A DNA stretch of 64,000 nt from an uncultured bacterium (GTDB lineage: Bacteria; Acidobacteriota; Thermoanaerobaculia; Thermoanaerobaculales; Thermoanaerobaculaceae). The stretch is taken from the NCBI GenBank assembly GCA_937924755.1, contig CALEVZ010000037.1, forward strand, positions 1 through 64,000. The letters run 5' to 3'. The notes beneath the pieces were generated by a model that was given only the letters and a program-made list of their open reading frames with translations, had not been told where the DNA came from and did not search any database. The position numbers and the translations under genes were made by a program. Positions 1-8,369 of the stretch are shown piece by piece (the stretch's first letter is position 1; every line of letters begins with the position of its first letter).

Positions 1-104
1 CCGTCTCGCACGTGTTCATCTGGCAGTCGCTGATCATTCTGGTGGGCGTGGTGTTGTGGCTCCTTTGGGTGCAACGGTATGCGCCGAGCCCCGCGAGCCG
101 ATAG
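1..104 (+). CDS. Exosortase (XrtH-type), C-terminal fragment (partial at window edge)
   Basis: An open frame enters from the left edge (first full codon at base 3) and stops at TAG 102-104, giving 33 residues. They contain a His (VSHVFIWQ) followed by one hydrophobic membrane helix and a short polar tail. From memory, exosortase/archaeosortase proteins end like this, and the XrtH subfamily resembles it most. Exosortases are integral membrane cysteine proteases or transpeptidases that process C-terminal sorting signals of exported proteins. The next gene starts inside this one at base 79, so the two are coupled. The catalytic Cys and Arg would lie outside the window, so the assignment rests on the tail and the neighbour. 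Confidence 0.5.
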   Translation, partial: VSHVFIWQSLIILVGVVLWLLWVQRYAPSPASR

Positions 105-672
105 CGTCGCCGGGCTGCTGCGTCGGCTGCCGCTGGCGGTGCTGCTCGCCATGGGTGTGTGGCTCGCGGTGCGGCCCTTCTATAACCCGGCGCTGGTCTG
201 GGTGACGCAGGGGGTCGCACGGCTGCTGGAATACCCGCGCGCCACGGTGATCACGGTGGATGGTTCGTACGCCATCATCGGGCGCTCCGATTTGCGAGTG
301 GACTCGGGCAGGCTGAAGTACTCCCTCACCCAGATTCACTTCAACCTGGTGCCGTTTTTGGCGCTGTGCTTGGCGTTTCAAGGGGCACTCAAGGGAGGTG
401 GGTGGCGCCGGGTGGCAGGGGCGACGGGCATCCTCGCGGTGTCGCACGTATTCACGTTGCTCCTGCAGGTGAAGGCCTTCTTTGCATTTAACCTGGGCCC
501 GTGGAGTGCGGCGCACTACAGCAACTTAGAGCGGGATCTGATCGGTGGCGCCCGCTACTTCTTCGATATTCCGGTAACCTTCGCGTTGCCCCTGCTGTTG
601 TGGGTGGCTGCCTACCCCGACCGCGTTCTGGCCCTGCTGGGACTGGCTGCCGAGGAGCAAGCCGAGGTGTAG
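79..672 (+). CDS. Exosortase-H-associated-type membrane protein
   Basis: 197 aa. Hydrophobic segments lie near residues 18-38, 90-104, 113-133 and 160-190, with a polar extracytoplasmic stretch (about 50-85) between the first two. The ATG lies inside the end of the upstream exosortase-like frame (26 nt overlap). Proteins of this size and topology are known as partners encoded beside XrtH-type exosortases; that link is family knowledge plus context and was not searched here. The function of these partners is not established, and assisting substrate recognition or sorting is an inference. No enzyme motif is visible. Confidence 0.55.
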   Translation: MRRAPRADSVAGLLRRLPLAVLLAMGVWLAVRPFYNPALVWVTQGVARLLEYPRATVITVDGSYAIIGRSDLRVDSGRLKYSLTQIHFNLVPFLALCLAFQGALKGGGWRRVAGATGILAVSHVFTLLLQVKAFFAFNLGPWSAAHYSNLERDLIGGARYFFDIPVTFALPLLLWVAAYPDRVLALLGLAAEEQAEV

Positions 673-919
673 CAGCATGGGAGGCAGTCGTGCCAGGCTA
701 CCTCCCAGCGTCAGAACCTTTGGAACAAGAGACCCCCGTCCGGTCCCCCAGGGGGTGGGTGGCGCAAAGGCCTCCCAGGTGCAACCGAGTCTCTCTTTAA
801 GGCACCCGTGCTGGTCGGGAGCTGGTCGTTGGGCTGTCGGGCCGCGGAGGTCGAAAGTGGGGCGGTGGCCACTTCTGCAGCGACGGCAGCGGTGCTAGGC
901 TTTCCCCGATGGAGGCTCC

Positions 920-2551
920 ATGCAGACCGCCTCGATCGTCGCCAACCGCGATACCGATGGCCCCGAGCTCCTGATCGCCCGCAGCCCGGCCACCGGTGAG
1001 GTGCTTGCTTCCCTCCGGGCGCTGGACGCAGAGGGCGCCGGCGCGGCGGTGGCGGCGGCGTTTTCTGCATTTGCCGGATACTCCCGCACCCCTTTCGCCG
1101 AGCGCCAACGATGGCTGGCCAGATGGCTGGCCATCATGGTGGACGAGCGCGAAGAACTGGCCCAGCTGGTGGCGCGGGAGAACGGCAAGCCGGTGGCGGA
1201 AGCGCTGCTGGTGGACGTGTTCCCGGCCTGCGACGCGCTGGCCTATCTATCCCGCCATGCGCACAGACTGCTGCGCTTCGAGCCGGTGCGTCCGCGGCAG
1301 ATCCTCTTCGCCCACTGGCGGGCCGGTTATCGCTTCGACCCTCTGGGTGTGGTTGCCGTGATCGCGCCGTGGAATTACCCGGTGGCCATACCGGTGATCG
1401 AGATCGCCGCCGCGCTGGCGGCCGGGAACACGGTGGTCTTCAAACCGGCTTCCGCCACCGCCCTGACCGGCCTGGCGGTGGCGGACATGGCCCGGCGGGC
1501 GGGGTTTCCGCCGGGGGTGCTGAACACCGTGGTGCTGCCCGGCAGGGCCACCGATGCCCTGGTGGACGACCCACGCGTGGCCAAGGTGCTGTTCACCGGC
1601 TCGGTGGCCATCGGCCGCCGGGTGGCGCAGCGCTGCGCGGCGCGCCTCGCACCCTGTCAGCTGGAGCTGGGGGGCAAGGATGCGGCGGTGGTGGCGGCGG
1701 ATGCGCACCGGGAGCGCACCGCCCAGGGGCTGGTTTGGGGCGCCTTCATGAACTCGGGGCAGACCTGCGCCTCCATCGAGCGGGTGTACGTGGAGCAAGC
1801 CGTTTTCGAGCCCTTGTTGCAACGGGTCGTGGAACTGACGCACCAGCTCAAGATCGGGGATCCCCTGGGCGAGGACACCGACCTGGGACCCATGACCACC
1901 GCCGAGCAGCGGGAGGAGGTCCATCGCCAGGTGTCGGCAGCGCTGGCGGCCGGTGCCAGAGCCCTGACCGGCGGCGTTCTCCCTGCGGGTAGCGGGTATT
2001 ACTACCCACCCACGGTGCTCGTGGGTGTCACCGACGATATGGACGTCATGACCGAAGAGACTTTCGGCCCGGTGTTGCCGATGGTGCCGGTGGCGAGCCT
2101 GGAGGAGGGGGTGCGGCGCGCCAACGCCTCCCGCTTTGGGCTGACCGCCTCGGTATGGACGCGCTCTCGGGCCACGGCGCTGCGCCTGCAGCGGGAGCTG
2201 GAAGCGGGGGTAGTCACGGTCAACGACCACGTGGTGGCGTTCGGCGAGGTCACCGGCAGCTGGGGCGGCTTGCGGGAGAGCGGCATCGGCCGCTCCCATG
2301 GCAGGTACGGTTTGCTGGAGCTGTGCAACATCAAATACGTCACCTGGGATGCTGGTACGGACCGCGCCATGCCCTGGTACTACCCCTATGATCAGGATTT
2401 TGGCCGTTTCATTCGAGCCGGGATTCCGGCACTGTACGCTGCGGGTAGGACTAAAGTGGTCTCGTTGCTGAAGCTGGCCAGAACGCGGCGGTTTCGCACG
2501 CGGGCGCGCCTGGGCTCGATTGTTGCCAACGCCGATCGCCTGTTTCCCTGA
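920..2551 (+). CDS. NAD(P)-dependent aldehyde dehydrogenase family protein
   Basis: 543 aa, probably oxidising an aldehyde to a carboxylate with NAD(P)+ in the cytoplasm. Family landmarks appear in order: the PWNYP cofactor motif (about residue 149), the catalytic-base motif ELGGKD (Glu about 249), the nucleophile in SGQTCAS (Cys about 283) and EETFGPV near residue 375. A GGAGG ribosome site sits 4-5 nt before the ATG. The protein is about 50 residues longer than a typical 490-aa enzyme because of a basic C-terminal extension after residue 490. Substrate cannot be read from sequence; succinate-semialdehyde, fatty-aldehyde and aromatic-aldehyde types are all possible. Its stop lies 13 nt before the best start of the FHA gene. 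Confidence 0.88.
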   Translation: MQTASIVANRDTDGPELLIARSPATGEVLASLRALDAEGAGAAVAAAFSAFAGYSRTPFAERQRWLARWLAIMVDEREELAQLVARENGKPVAEALLVDVFPACDALAYLSRHAHRLLRFEPVRPRQILFAHWRAGYRFDPLGVVAVIAPWNYPVAIPVIEIAAALAAGNTVVFKPASATALTGLAVADMARRAGFPPGVLNTVVLPGRATDALVDDPRVAKVLFTGSVAIGRRVAQRCAARLAPCQLELGGKDAAVVAADAHRERTAQGLVWGAFMNSGQTCASIERVYVEQAVFEPLLQRVVELTHQLKIGDPLGEDTDLGPMTTAEQREEVHRQVSAALAAGARALTGGVLPAGSGYYYPPTVLVGVTDDMDVMTEETFGPVLPMVPVASLEEGVRRANASRFGLTASVWTRSRATALRLQRELEAGVVTVNDHVVAFGEVTGSWGGLRESGIGRSHGRYGLLELCNIKYVTWDAGTDRAMPWYYPYDQDFGRFIRAGIPALYAAGRTKVVSLLKLARTRRFRTRARLGSIVANADRLFP

Positions 2552-2564
2552 AAACGAGGTGGGT

Positions 2565-3338
2565 ATGCGCTGGGAGCTCATCATCCTGGACGGATCCGAC
2601 AAACGCTTCCCGCTCCCCCCTGCGGGAGAGGTCTTGGTCGGGTCGGCGGCTGAGTGCGCAATTCGCCTGGCGGTGGCGGATGTTTCCCGGCGTCACGCCC
2701 TGCTCACCGTGCGGCGGGGCAAGATCTCGGTGCTCGATCTGGGCAGCAAGAATGGCACCTTTGTCGCAGGACAACGGGTCAAGGAAGCAACGCTTGCGGC
2801 CGGCGATTTGGTGCGGTTTTCCTCTGTGTTGGCCCAGCTGATGCCGGTTGGAAGCAGCTGGGACGAGGGGGAGGGGCAGGCACGGGCAAGTGGGGTCGGG
2901 AGCCACCGCCAGTTGAGCCCAACCGATGAGATGCCTGCAGGGGAAGACACCCTTGGCATCGGCTGGCTGCTGGCCCGCTGGGGTCGGGAGGGCGGCAGCG
3001 CCATGGCGGTCACCCTGGAGTGGATCGTGCGGACGGCCGGGGCGCGCGGCGCTGCAGTGCTCCTCCTCGAAGGTGCCGACCGCGTCGTCGAGGCGGCCAG
3101 CGGCGAGATAGAAGGCGTTCTCGCCAGCGGCACCCTGGTGTCAACCCTGAGTCGGGCCTCGCAGCGGGCGAGGGCGCTTGAGACCATCGCCCTCGAAGAC
3201 GAGGCGGGGGAGGTCCTGGCCCTCAAATGCATCGAGACCTGCTGGCTTCTCCTGGCCCTGAAGGACGTCAGGCCCACCGCCGGTCAGATGGAGCTGTACG
3301 CTCGTGCGGTGACGGTGGCCCACCGCCTCGACCATTGA
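2565..3338 (+). CDS. FHA-domain protein with GAF-like C-terminal region
   Basis: 257 aa from the ATG at 2565, chosen over the upstream ATG at 2520 because GAGGTG precedes it and the upstream start lies inside the aldehyde dehydrogenase gene. Residues 1-90 form a forkhead-associated domain with SRRHA (about 42) and GSKNGTF (about 59), the phosphothreonine-binding loops. Residues 90-125 are a low-complexity linker. Residues 125-257 look like a small alpha/beta sensory domain, possibly GAF-like, but I see no diagnostic motif. FHA proteins bind targets of Ser/Thr kinases; no kinase gene is in the window. Partner unknown. Confidence 0.75.
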   Translation: MRWELIILDGSDKRFPLPPAGEVLVGSAAECAIRLAVADVSRRHALLTVRRGKISVLDLGSKNGTFVAGQRVKEATLAAGDLVRFSSVLAQLMPVGSSWDEGEGQARASGVGSHRQLSPTDEMPAGEDTLGIGWLLARWGREGGSAMAVTLEWIVRTAGARGAAVLLLEGADRVVEAASGEIEGVLASGTLVSTLSRASQRARALETIALEDEAGEVLALKCIETCWLLLALKDVRPTAGQMELYARAVTVAHRLDH

Positions 3339-3339
3339 A

Positions 3340-4458
3340 GTGCACATTCAGGCGCCAGGCGCTGCTGGCGCCGGCGCGGCAGAGGAGGACGAAATTCGCG
3401 ACCGGAATGACGCTGCTGCTGGGCTTGTGGTGATCTCGGAGGTATGGCGCTCGGGCCGCATCGAGTCGGTGCACCTGGGGGCCGCGGCGGTGGTCGACGC
3501 TTCCGGGAGGCTCCTCGCCCGAGCCGGGGATCCCTCCCTGTCGACCTACCTGCGCTCGGCGGCCAAGCCAGTGCAGTTGACCGCGATGTTGGCGGCTGGT
3601 TTGGAAAGATTTCTGCCCCTTACCCCGGCCGAACTCGCCGTCTGCGCCGCCTCCCACGGTGGCGAGCCGGGCCACGTCGAACTCGTCAGCCGTTTGCTGC
3701 GCCGCGGCGGCCTGGGCGAGCACGACCTGCGGTGCGGCGCCGCCTGGCCCCTGGATGGGGAGGCGGCGCGCCAGCTGCTCCGCTTGGGTCGCCAGGCCAC
3801 TCCCCTCTACAACAACTGCTCCGGCAAGCACACCGCCATGCTCTTGACCTGCCGGGCCAATGACTGGCCGTTGGCCTCCTATCAGGCCCCGGATCATCCG
3901 CTGCAAAAGATAATAATGGCGGAAGTTGCGGCAATGGCGGGGGGCGTCCCGGGGGTTGGCGTCGACGGCTGCGGGGTGCCGACGTTTTATCTGTCGCTGC
4001 ACGCTGCCGCGCGCATGACCGCGGCGCTAATCGAGCGGGCCGACAGCGAAGAAGCCGCCCGCCGGGTGGTTGCGGCCATGACCAACCATCCATGGTTCAC
4101 CTCGGGTTCGCAACGCTTGGCCTACCAGCTCATGCAGGCGGTTCCGCAGCTGCTGGCCAAGGAGGGGGCGGAGGGCTTTTTCGTGGTCGGCATTCCCCGG
4201 CAACGATCCCCCTGGGGCAGGGCGGTGGCGCTGGCCGTGAAGGTGCTGGATGGGGCCGGTGAGGAGGCCAGGGGAAGGGAGCCGGGGGTGCTCGCTGCCC
4301 TTACCTCCCTCGGCGTCCTGTCGCAAAGGGAGCGCGGACTGCTTCAAGCCAGGGCGAATCCCCCGGTCCACAACTCACCCGGAGATGTGGTTGGGGAAGT
4401 GCGGGGAGTGCTGCGACTGGAGCCTGCCGAGGCAGAGAAAGGTCGGCGTCGCGTCTGA
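3340..4458 (+). CDS. Asparaginase II family protein
   Basis: Up to 372 aa. It matches the bacterial asparaginase-II family (the Rhizobium AnsA-like type, unrelated to E. coli AnsB) through EVWRSGRIESVHLG near the N-terminus, the SAAKP segment, YNNCSGKHTAML (about 155-166), GVDGCGVPTF and GSQRLAY. Members hydrolyse asparagine or related amides. The start is uncertain. The track begins at GTG 3340 without a clear ribosome site. Homologues, as I recall, begin close to ISEVWRSG, which would favour GTG 3427 or 3430. The stop TGA abuts, with no gap, the stop of the convergent zinc-ribbon gene. Confidence 0.82.
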   Translation: MHIQAPGAAGAGAAEEDEIRDRNDAAAGLVVISEVWRSGRIESVHLGAAAVVDASGRLLARAGDPSLSTYLRSAAKPVQLTAMLAAGLERFLPLTPAELAVCAASHGGEPGHVELVSRLLRRGGLGEHDLRCGAAWPLDGEAARQLLRLGRQATPLYNNCSGKHTAMLLTCRANDWPLASYQAPDHPLQKIIMAEVAAMAGGVPGVGVDGCGVPTFYLSLHAAARMTAALIERADSEEAARRVVAAMTNHPWFTSGSQRLAYQLMQAVPQLLAKEGAEGFFVVGIPRQRSPWGRAVALAVKVLDGAGEEARGREPGVLAALTSLGVLSQRERGLLQARANPPVHNSPGDVVGEVRGVLRLEPAEAEKGRRRV

Positions 4459-4689
4459 CTACTCTTCGTCGTCCTCGTCTTCCTCCAGGTCGTCCAAGTA
4501 CTCCTCCTCATCTTCGTCGCCGTCGTCGTCTTCGAAATCCTGCTCGAAATCCTCGGGCAGGGCAAAGGCGTCGGGGTCGTTGTTCCCACACACATCGCAG
4601 GCCGCCCGGCGAATCTCGCCGTCCCGCCAGGTGAACTCGTCGACCTCGGACTCGCACTCCAGGCAAATGATGTAGTCGGGTTTGGCCAT
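4459..4689 (-). CDS. Small zinc-ribbon protein with very acidic tail (paralogue of 6568-6765)
   Basis: 76 aa from the ATG at 4689, preceded by GGAGGG about 6 nt upstream; the track start at 4704 is less likely. CLEC at residues 9-12 and CDVC at 31-34 form a C-x2-C...C-x2-C zinc-binding pattern followed by GNNDPDAF. The remaining 35 or so residues are nearly all Asp/Glu. A second gene at 6568-6765 has the same cysteine spacing and the same PDY..CLEC and CGN.DP signatures. Both flank the DAK2/DegV fusion on the same strand. No enzyme motif is present. An acidic-tailed zinc ribbon could be a protein or RNA-polymerase-binding adaptor, but that is speculation. Confidence 0.75.
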   Translation of the reverse strand: MAKPDYIICLECESEVDEFTWRDGEIRRAACDVCGNNDPDAFALPEDFEQDFEDDDGDEDEEEYLDDLEEDEDDEE

Positions 4690-4775
4690 CACTCCCTCCG
4701 TCACTCACCTTCCTACCGCAGGCCGACTCTAGCGAGGCACGCCGGCTGACGCAAGATGGCCGTTCGCCGGTCTGT

Positions 4776-6578
4776 TCAGTCCTCCACGCGACGGACGGCC
4801 ACCCCCACCGCACCCGGGCCGGTGTGGGCGGCGAGGACCGCGGCGAGATTGACGATGGCGATGTCCGCCGCGCCCAGCCGGCGCATCAGACGTTCGGCCA
4901 CCGCTTCGGCGGCGCCAACGGCGTTGGCGTGGGCCACCAGCGCCCGCGCCCGGGCGCCGCGCGCCCAGCGAGCGGCACGGTCGGCGATCCGCCGCAGGGC
5001 GGCGGGAAAGCCGATGGCCACCCCGGCCTTCTCGGCCACTCCGTCGCGGTCGAGGGAGAGGATCGGCTTGAGGCGGAGCACCCCTGCCAGGCGGGCCATG
5101 GAAGGAGGAACGCGCCCGCCGCGGACGGCGGTCTCCAGGGAAGGAAAGGTGGCAAAGAGCTTGGTCGCGGCCGCCGCCCGCTCGGCGGCAGCGGCGATCT
5201 CCTCCAGGCTCGCCCCCTGGCGGCGGGCTTCGCCTGCCGCCTCCACCACCAGGCCGAGGGTGACGGAAAGCTGCTTGCTGTCGACGACGCGGATGCGTCG
5301 GGGGTCGACCTCGCGGCTGGCGGCCAGAGCCGCCTGATACGTCCCCGATAGGCCAGCGGAGAGATGCACGGACAGGATCGACTGGTGGGTTTCCAGCAGC
5401 TTCCGGTAGATGCGGCGGAACTCCCCGACTGCCGGCTGGGAGGTGCGCGGACTGACCGAGCTGGTGGCCAGCTTGCGGTAGAACTGGGCGGGGGTGATGT
5501 CCACGCCGTCGGTGAACGCCTCGTCCCCGAACGTGATGGACAGGGGGACGCGGACCAGCTGGAGGGCGTAGCAGGTGGTCTCGGGAAGATCACAGGAGGA
5601 GTCGGTGACCAGGGCGATGGAGGAGTGGTGGACCGCCAGCTGCTGCAGGACCATGTCGTCGATCTTGGTGCGGGCGACAGAAGCGAGTTCGGCAAGGGTG
5701 GAGAACAGGCGAAGAGGCTCGTTGGTGTGGATGTGGACGCGCAGCCGCGAACCGCCGCCGGCCAGCACCAGGGAATCGCCAAACGGCTGCAGAATTTCAG
5801 CGAGCCGTTTGCGGTCGAGGCCTCTGCCCTCCAGGAGGGCCTCCGCGCAGTAGCGGTATGCAAAGCTGGCCTGGGCGTGCGCGGCCGCAAACGGCCTCGC
5901 CTCCGCCTGGGCCGACAGTCCGGTGCGCAGCCAGGACGCGGCGCGGCGGTCGGCGAAGATGCTGGAAATGCCCTCCAGGAAGTACACGAACCCCTGTGCA
6001 CCGGCATCGACGACGTTGTTGACGGCCAGTATCCTGAGCTGGCGAGGGGTGTCGGCCAGGGCGAGGCGCGCCCGCTCCAGGGCGCGCGCCAGCAGCTCGG
6101 GAAATCCCCTTGCCGAGCGGGCATGCTCCTCCAGGGCGACCGACCACGCCTTGAGCACCGAAAGGATGGTGCCATCGACGGGTTGCGCCAGGGCATCGCG
6201 GGCGCTCTCGGCGCCGCGGCGGGCCGCGGCGACGAACTCCTTCATGCCCACCTGCACCGCACTGCCGACCGATTCGGCCAGGCCGTGGAGGAACTGGGCG
6301 AAGATCGCCCCCGAGTTGCCGCGCGCCCCCTCCAGAGCGGCGTCGGCGGCCAGGCGGATGCTCTGGCCGACGGTGAGCGTGCGAGTCGGGACGAGGGCCG
6401 CCGCGGCGGCGCGCAGGGTCGCCGCCAGGTTGGCGCCGGTGTCGGCGTCGGCGACGGGGAAAACGTTGATGCGGTTGAGGGTCTCCTGCTCGCGCAGCAC
6501 CGCCAGGGCGCCGGCTCGCAGGGCACGCGCAAAGCGAGGGCCGTTGAGGGTGCGCACCGATGGACCCTCACTCCACAT
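4776..6578 (-). CDS. DAK2/DegV fusion: FakA-FakB-like fatty acid kinase in one chain
   Basis: 600 aa. Residues about 15-200 are a DhaL/DAK2 domain with NVFPVADADTGAN (39-50; Asp residues that bind Mg-ATP in the family) and ARGNSGAIF. Residues 200-310 resemble the middle (DAK1_2-like) domain of FakA. From about residue 318 a DegV/EDD fold begins with VTDSSCDLP and contains TFGDEAFTDG, SSVSPRTSQP and HLSAGLSGTYQAA, hallmarks of FakB-type fatty-acid-binding proteins. In Firmicutes FakA phosphorylates fatty acids bound to a separate FakB; here both parts are one protein. The ATG at 6578 lies inside the end of the upstream zinc-ribbon gene. Substrate is inferred. Confidence 0.85.
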   Translation of the reverse strand: MWSEGPSVRTLNGPRFARALRAGALAVLREQETLNRINVFPVADADTGANLAATLRAAAAALVPTRTLTVGQSIRLAADAALEGARGNSGAIFAQFLHGLAESVGSAVQVGMKEFVAAARRGAESARDALAQPVDGTILSVLKAWSVALEEHARSARGFPELLARALERARLALADTPRQLRILAVNNVVDAGAQGFVYFLEGISSIFADRRAASWLRTGLSAQAEARPFAAAHAQASFAYRYCAEALLEGRGLDRKRLAEILQPFGDSLVLAGGGSRLRVHIHTNEPLRLFSTLAELASVARTKIDDMVLQQLAVHHSSIALVTDSSCDLPETTCYALQLVRVPLSITFGDEAFTDGVDITPAQFYRKLATSSVSPRTSQPAVGEFRRIYRKLLETHQSILSVHLSAGLSGTYQAALAASREVDPRRIRVVDSKQLSVTLGLVVEAAGEARRQGASLEEIAAAAERAAAATKLFATFPSLETAVRGGRVPPSMARLAGVLRLKPILSLDRDGVAEKAGVAIGFPAALRRIADRAARWARGARARALVAHANAVGAAEAVAERLMRRLGAADIAIVNLAAVLAAHTGPGAVGVAVRRVED

Positions 6579-6765
6579 CGTCCTCGTCCGCCTCCTCGTC
6601 GGTCCCTGCGCTCATCTCTTCCAGCTCGTCCTCGGTGCAGAAGAGGCTGGGATCGTCATTGCCGCATGCCGGGCAGCTCGCCTCCAGCACCACCCCGCCG
6701 GACCACTCGAAGACGTACGTCGGAGTGTCGCACTCCAGGCACACCAGGTAATCGGGTTCGAGCAT
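6568..6765 (-). CDS. Small zinc-ribbon protein, paralogue of 4459-4689
   Basis: 65 aa. CLEC at residues 9-12 and CPAC at 31-34 give exactly the same cysteine positions as the protein at 4459-4689, and both share PDY at 4-6, F-x-W at 19-21 and CGNxDP. An acidic C-terminal tail (ADEDDVE) is present but shorter. It overlaps the start of the DAK2/DegV gene by 11 nt and is probably first in the operon. A TATAGC element lies just upstream of its ATG. Function unknown; the cysteine pairs imply structural zinc. Confidence 0.75.
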   Translation of the reverse strand: MLEPDYLVCLECDTPTYVFEWSGGVVLEASCPACGNDDPSLFCTEDELEEMSAGTDEEADEDDVE

Positions 6766-6846
6766 CGTCCCATGCTATACCAACCGCGTCACGGGACCAA
6801 CGCCTTCCCCTACGAACGGCAGGACGTGGTACTAATACCATGACGA

Positions 6847-7620
6847 ATGGATCTCGCCTCCCGTTTCTATGACCTCACCTGGCGGCGGGTGCGCCACCTG
6901 GGCGGGGTGACCTCCCTGGCGCTGGCGACGCTTCACCGCATGGTCACGCCACCCTTCCAGGGACGTGAAGTTCTGCGGCAGTTCGAGGCGCTGGTGGTCG
7001 ATTCATGGAAGCTGGCGGCGACCATCGCGTTTTTCACTGGTATGGTGATGGCGCTGCAGACGGCCTACGCCCTGGCTGCCTTCGGCGCCAAGCTGTACGT
7101 GGGCGAGGTGGTGGGCCTGTCCATGGTGCGCGAGCTGGCGCCGGTGCTCACGGCGCTGATGGTGGGGGGGAGGGTGGGGGCCGGGATAGCCGCCGAGCTG
7201 GGTACGATGGCGGTCAGCGAGCAGGTGGACGCCATGCGTTCGCTGGGCGCCGATCCCCTGCGCAAGCTGGTGGTGCCAAGGCTGTGGGCGCTGCTCGTAG
7301 GTCTGCCGCTGCTGGTGGTTCTCGCCAACGTGGCGGGCATCCTCGGCGGGATGGTCATCTCCACCTGGGAGCTGGATATCACGCTCGGCTTCTACTTTGC
7401 CCATGTGATGCGGCTGATGGACTACGGCGATTTCTTTTCGGGGCTGGGGAAAACGTTCTTCTTCGCCTTCGCCATCGGCATCATCGCCTGCTACAACGGG
7501 CTCTCGACCCAGGGCGGGGCGGGTGGGGTGGGCCGTGCCGCTACCGAGACCGTGGTGGCGGTGGCCATCTCCGTGCTGGTGCTGGATTTCTTCCTCACCA
7601 AGTTGTTCCTCTCCCTATGA
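6847..7620 (+). CDS. mlaE: MlaE-type phospholipid transport ABC permease
   Basis: 257 aa, inner-membrane permease of the MlaE/YrbE family with about five to six membrane helices. Typical features are FFTGMVMALQ in the first core helix, RELAPVLTALMVGGRVG and AAELGTMAVSEQVDAMRSLGADP (the coupling region for the ATPase), and GLSTQGGAGGVG near the end. It carries phospholipid across the inner membrane in concert with MlaF and MlaD, encoded next. The start has no strong ribosome site; TACTAA/TAATAC elements just upstream suggest a very short leader. Its stop overlaps the mlaF start as ATGA. Confidence 0.92.
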   Translation: MDLASRFYDLTWRRVRHLGGVTSLALATLHRMVTPPFQGREVLRQFEALVVDSWKLAATIAFFTGMVMALQTAYALAAFGAKLYVGEVVGLSMVRELAPVLTALMVGGRVGAGIAAELGTMAVSEQVDAMRSLGADPLRKLVVPRLWALLVGLPLLVVLANVAGILGGMVISTWELDITLGFYFAHVMRLMDYGDFFSGLGKTFFFAFAIGIIACYNGLSTQGGAGGVGRAATETVVAVAISVLVLDFFLTKLFLSL

Positions 7621-8369
7621 CGAGGCCGGGAACCGTGCTGGTGCAACTTCGCGGAGTCACCCGGCGGTTTGGCTCGCGGGAGGTCCTCAAGGGCATCGAT
7701 CTCGACCTGTGCGAAGGGGAAACGCTCGTCGTGCTAGGCCAGTCGGGAAGCGGAAAGTCCGTGCTTCTCAAACACATCAATGGCCTCCTGCGGCCCGATT
7801 CGGGAGGCGTGACGGTGCTGGGATGCGATGTGGGCCGGCTGCCGGAGCGGGATCTGGTGGAGCTGCGTCGACGGGTGTCCTACATCTTCCAGATGGGGGC
7901 CCTCTTTGATTCTCTAAACGTGGGTGAGAACGTCGCCTTTCCCCTGCGGGAGCACACCACCCTCGGGGAGGGGGAGGTGAGGGAACGGGTTGCCGCCTAC
8001 CTGGGACGGGTCGGACTGGCCGGGACGGAACGCCTGACAACGGCCGAGCTGTCGGGTGGAATGCGCAAAAGGGTGGCGTTGGCGCGAGGCCTCGTCCTCG
8101 AGCCGGCGGTCATCCTCTACGACGAACCCACGGCGGGTCTGGACCCCCTCACCGGCCTGGCGATCACCCGCCTGATCCGGGAGATCAGCGAAGGGGGAGA
8201 GACGGCGTCGCTGGTGGTGACCCACGACCTCGCCGTCGCCCGGGAGCTGGGCGGCAAGGTGGCCTTTCTCCGGGACGGCCGGTTCGTTTTTCGCGGCGAG
8301 CTGGAGCAGGCGGCTTGCGAGGACGGCCTGGTGGGTGAGTTCGTGCGAGCAGGAGGTGTCCGTGATTGA
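7617..8369 (+). CDS. mlaF: MlaF-type ABC transporter ATP-binding protein
   Basis: 250 aa from the ATG at 7617 (ATGA overlap with mlaE); the longer track ORF is out-of-frame mlaE sequence. Walker A GQSGSGKS is at about 41-48, a signature LSGGMRKR at about 144-151, Walker B ILYDEPTAGLDP at about 166 and an H-loop in VVTHDL. The Met after LSGG and the short Q-loop segment FQMGALFDSLNV are typical of the MlaF branch. It supplies ATP hydrolysis to MlaE at the cytoplasmic face of the inner membrane. Confidence 0.93.
   Translation: MTRPGTVLVQLRGVTRRFGSREVLKGIDLDLCEGETLVVLGQSGSGKSVLLKHINGLLRPDSGGVTVLGCDVGRLPERDLVELRRRVSYIFQMGALFDSLNVGENVAFPLREHTTLGEGEVRERVAAYLGRVGLAGTERLTTAELSGGMRKRVALARGLVLEPAVILYDEPTAGLDPLTGLAITRLIREISEGGETASLVVTHDLAVARELGGKVAFLRDGRFVFRGELEQAACEDGLVGEFVRAGGVRD

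Noticed and set aside
673-919. tRNA or terminator in the gap before the aldehyde dehydrogenase
   Set aside because: A CCCCC-A-GGGGG run has too small a loop, and no tRNA T-arm or cloverleaf can be built.
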